Assembly: GCA_902801205.1 (NCBI GenBank)
Contig: CADCHE010000016.1
Span: forward strand, 1 to 41,421
Length of the DNA stretch: 41,421 nt
Direction of reading: 5' to 3'
Source of the DNA: an uncultured Bacteroidia bacterium
Lineage (GTDB): Bacteria; Bacteroidota; Bacteroidia; Bacteroidales; UBA932
Shown: one piece after another, positions 39,841-41,421 of the stretch
How positions within the stretch are numbered: the stretch's first letter is position 1
Layout: each line of letters begins with the position of its first letter
Program-made: the position numbers and the translations under genes
The notes under the pieces: model-generated
Database searches by the model: none
Seen by the model: only the letters and a program-made list of their open reading frames with translations
What the model was told of the DNA's origin: nothing

Positions 39841-41247
39841 ATGAAACGATCCTCATACTGCCTTTGCGTCGCCATCGGGTTGTTGACCGGCACTTTCCTT
39901 TCCGCACAGGAGTACCGCGATGCCGTCGCTTTCGGCCTCAAGGGAAATGTCAGGGAATGTACGGTGCAGCAGGAAAACGGTTCCAGTGCATTCAGTCCTT
40001 ACGATTACAGCAAGCTGTCTTTTGACAAGGATGGTAAACTGGGGTATTGGAGGATCAACTTCGGCCTTGACAGGAATGATCGGGTGCAGCATCTTTCTAA
40101 TGTCACTCGTTCAGGCGGTTTCCTCACGGGGTTCAAATATTCGCTGACCTCTGATGATTCAGAAAAGCATTGCTTTCATTACAAAGAGGGTGAACTGCTT
40201 TTCCATTACCTCCTTTATTCTGAGTTGGATTCCATCTTTGGTTATACTGAAAGTACGAAAGGATACCTGTTCTCAAAAGTGGGCGATGACTCGTTTGTCC
40301 GTGTCTTTTTCAGCATAGATGTTGTCAATGATGCCGTCACATCCTTAATCGAAAAGAATTACGGGAATAGTGTTGACTTGCTTACCGCTCTGAAGTTGTA
40401 TGCGGAAAGTTCCATGTCATCGCTCGGTACATCGCAAACCACCTATAAAGTCCTGGAAAAAGATGCCCACGGCAACTTTACTAAGTTGGTCAATACGGAA
40501 ACCGGAAGAGAGACTTATCAGACGATCACTTATTGGGACACCCCATCCGAACCAGCCGCGCCGACCGCGCCGACCGCGCCGACCGCGTCGACTGCGCCGA
40601 CCACGCCAGTCACGGCGACTGCGCCGACCACTACGACGTCTGCACCAACCGCACCGTCCGCGCCGGTCAAGCCGGCTGAAGCCGCTGTAAAGCCGCAGGC
40701 TCCGAAACCGGCAGAGGAAACCGCTGGTTTTAGGCCGGCGACTCCGAAAGACCTCTCGTTCGAGGACATCGTGACCCGCCCGTTCGGAGTGCTCCCGACG
40801 GACCGGCGAAGGTGCTCGCAGAAGCAGATCCTTTCCGACCTGTCGAGCTATGGCTGGAAAGTGACGGAAAGGAACGGCGTCCTCGTGGTCGATAAAACGG
40901 GAGGCTATGACATGGCTATCCTGGGCGAAATTCCGTATGACGCCGGTGCCTCTTTCTTCAACAGAGACGATCGGCCCGGAGAACTCTATGGCTTCTACTA
41001 CTCCTTCGTGTTCAAGACCGCAAAGCAGGCGAAGCAGTTTGCCGAAAGGATGATCTCCTACCTGCGGTCGGAAGGGGTGGAGGTCCCGGAGCCGTCGAAA
41101 CACTCGAATGAGGTCTCCGCCATGTACGGATCTTCAATCGTTGAGTTGAAATTGCCTAAAAAAGGAAATACGTATATGTCCTTATACGTTTATTATTGGG
41201 GCGGCCATTATAAGGATGGCAAATGGGAAACCGGCTGGGTCGAATAA
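39841..41247 (+). CDS. Secreted hypothetical protein with Ala/Pro/Thr linker
   Basis: A 468-residue exported protein that I do not recognise. A signal peptide (MKRSSYCLCVAIGLLTGTFLSAQ) precedes an N-terminal domain of ~210 residues starting EYRDAVAFGLKGNVRECTV, a pattern seen in Bacteroidales secreted proteins with YD-like strands (LSFDKDGKLGYW, KDAHGNFTKLVN). A low-complexity linker at ~237-290 (PTAPTAPTASTAP and similar) joins it to a ~160-residue alpha/beta C-terminal domain. The linker is encoded by near-exact 9-base repeats. It is likely periplasmic or surface located; role unknown. It is monocistronic, with a promoter and a probable terminator. Confidence 0.8.
   Translation: MKRSSYCLCVAIGLLTGTFLSAQEYRDAVAFGLKGNVRECTVQQENGSSAFSPYDYSKLSFDKDGKLGYWRINFGLDRNDRVQHLSNVTRSGGFLTGFKYSLTSDDSEKHCFHYKEGELLFHYLLYSELDSIFGYTESTKGYLFSKVGDDSFVRVFFSIDVVNDAVTSLIEKNYGNSVDLLTALKLYAESSMSSLGTSQTTYKVLEKDAHGNFTKLVNTETGRETYQTITYWDTPSEPAAPTAPTAPTASTAPTTPVTATAPTTTTSAPTAPSAPVKPAEAAVKPQAPKPAEETAGFRPATPKDLSFEDIVTRPFGVLPTDRRRCSQKQILSDLSSYGWKVTERNGVLVVDKTGGYDMAILGEIPYDAGASFFNRDDRPGELYGFYYSFVFKTAKQAKQFAERMISYLRSEGVEVPEPSKHSNEVSAMYGSSIVELKLPKKGNTYMSLYVYYWGGHYKDGKWETGWVE
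40558..40605 (+). repeat. In-frame 9-base tandem repeat encoding Ala-Pro-Thr
   Basis: Units of GCGCCGACC and close variants run about five times. Gain or loss of a unit adds or removes three residues without a frameshift. Confidence 0.8.
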
Positions 41248-41284
41248 ACGCGGATGGACCGCGGACACCCTTCCAGCACCCTCC

Positions 41285-41341
41285 GGGCGCAGATACAGGC
41301 CCGGAACGCTTCAGGTGGCATCTTGAAGTGCGCCCCTTTTG
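41285..41341 (+). terminator. Probable terminator after the secreted protein
   Basis: GGGCGCA (41285-41291) pairs with TGCGCCC (41329-41335), enclosing an inner CTTCA/TGAAG stem (41309-41313 with 41324-41328), and CTTTTGTT follows. The last 80 bases of the window show no gene. Confidence 0.6.
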
Positions 41342-41421
41342 TTGGACTGGTTAATAACTAGATCTATGGTTTTGAGTTCGGTATTGCACCGGACTCATTC
41401 CGTTTAGTTTTGCTTTGATTC

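Noticed and set aside
1-41421. CRISPR array, integrase, complete insertion sequence, rRNA or tRNA genes
   Set aside because: I looked for regular spaced repeats, transposase or integrase motifs and tRNA-like cloverleaf sequences and found none I can support. The short repeat arrays at 521-590, 2860-2914 and 3730-3786 lack CRISPR-like unique spacers of constant length.

Overview
The window looks like a chromosome segment of an uncultured or gut-type Bacteroidales bacterium. The signs are lipoproteins with signal-peptidase II boxes, a fimbrillin-like lipoprotein, a histidine kinase fused to a receiver and an AraC-type DNA-binding domain, secreted glycan hydrolases, and promoters of the Bacteroidetes type (TAnnTTTG at -7). 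Most of the right-hand three quarters is GC-rich and densely packed. The first ~7.4 kb is visibly AT-richer, patchier and full of small orphan genes, repeats and gene remnants, so it reads as an accessory island.

Layout. 1-7.4 kb: a partial gene at the left edge, two Fic-domain proteins with HTH tails (594-1571 and 2639-3697), small secreted or lipid-anchored hypothetical proteins, an orphan AAA-type ATPase and a truncated copy of one lipoprotein. 7.4-9.8 kb: a YhfC-type intramembrane protease gene facing a UbiA/MenA-like prenyltransferase-CPBP protease pair. 9.9-17.3 kb: a self-contained envelope regulon, made of an OmpA-like protein plus coiled-coil lipoprotein operon, a short membrane-anchored hybrid kinase/AraC regulator, and a large fimbrillin-like lipoprotein. 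17.3-29 kb: glycan-degradation genes (SGNH esterase, C69 dipeptidase, CE15-like esterase, GH29 fucosidase, two tandem paralogous putative glycosidases, a sugar MFS transporter and a phosphomannose-isomerase-like protein). 29-33 kb: housekeeping genes (S4-domain protein, prfB, class I fumarase) plus a PAP2 phosphatase. 33-39 kb: a sialidase, a PspC-PadR-PspC operon, an EamA transporter and asnA. 39-39.84 kb: a GC-rich palindrome-rich gap with a 17-bp inverted repeat. The window ends with a secreted protein carrying a repetitive Ala/Pro/Thr linker.

The most striking structure is in the envelope regulon. Four promoters (at about 9931, 14244, 17192 and 17215) share one exact architecture: two copies of TGTCRTTTNARCM exactly 20 bp apart, then exactly 25 bp to a -7 box, with no -33 TTTG box. 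They face the OmpA operon, the regulator's own gene, the fimbrillin-like gene and, divergently, a stretch with no convincing gene that may encode a small RNA or peptide. The natural inference is that the hybrid kinase/AraC protein binds these repeats and controls the whole set. The second striking structure is in the second Fic gene: a 21-bp-period TTTTCTCCC repeat lies in its promoter and again inside its own coding sequence, in the linker before the HTH domain.
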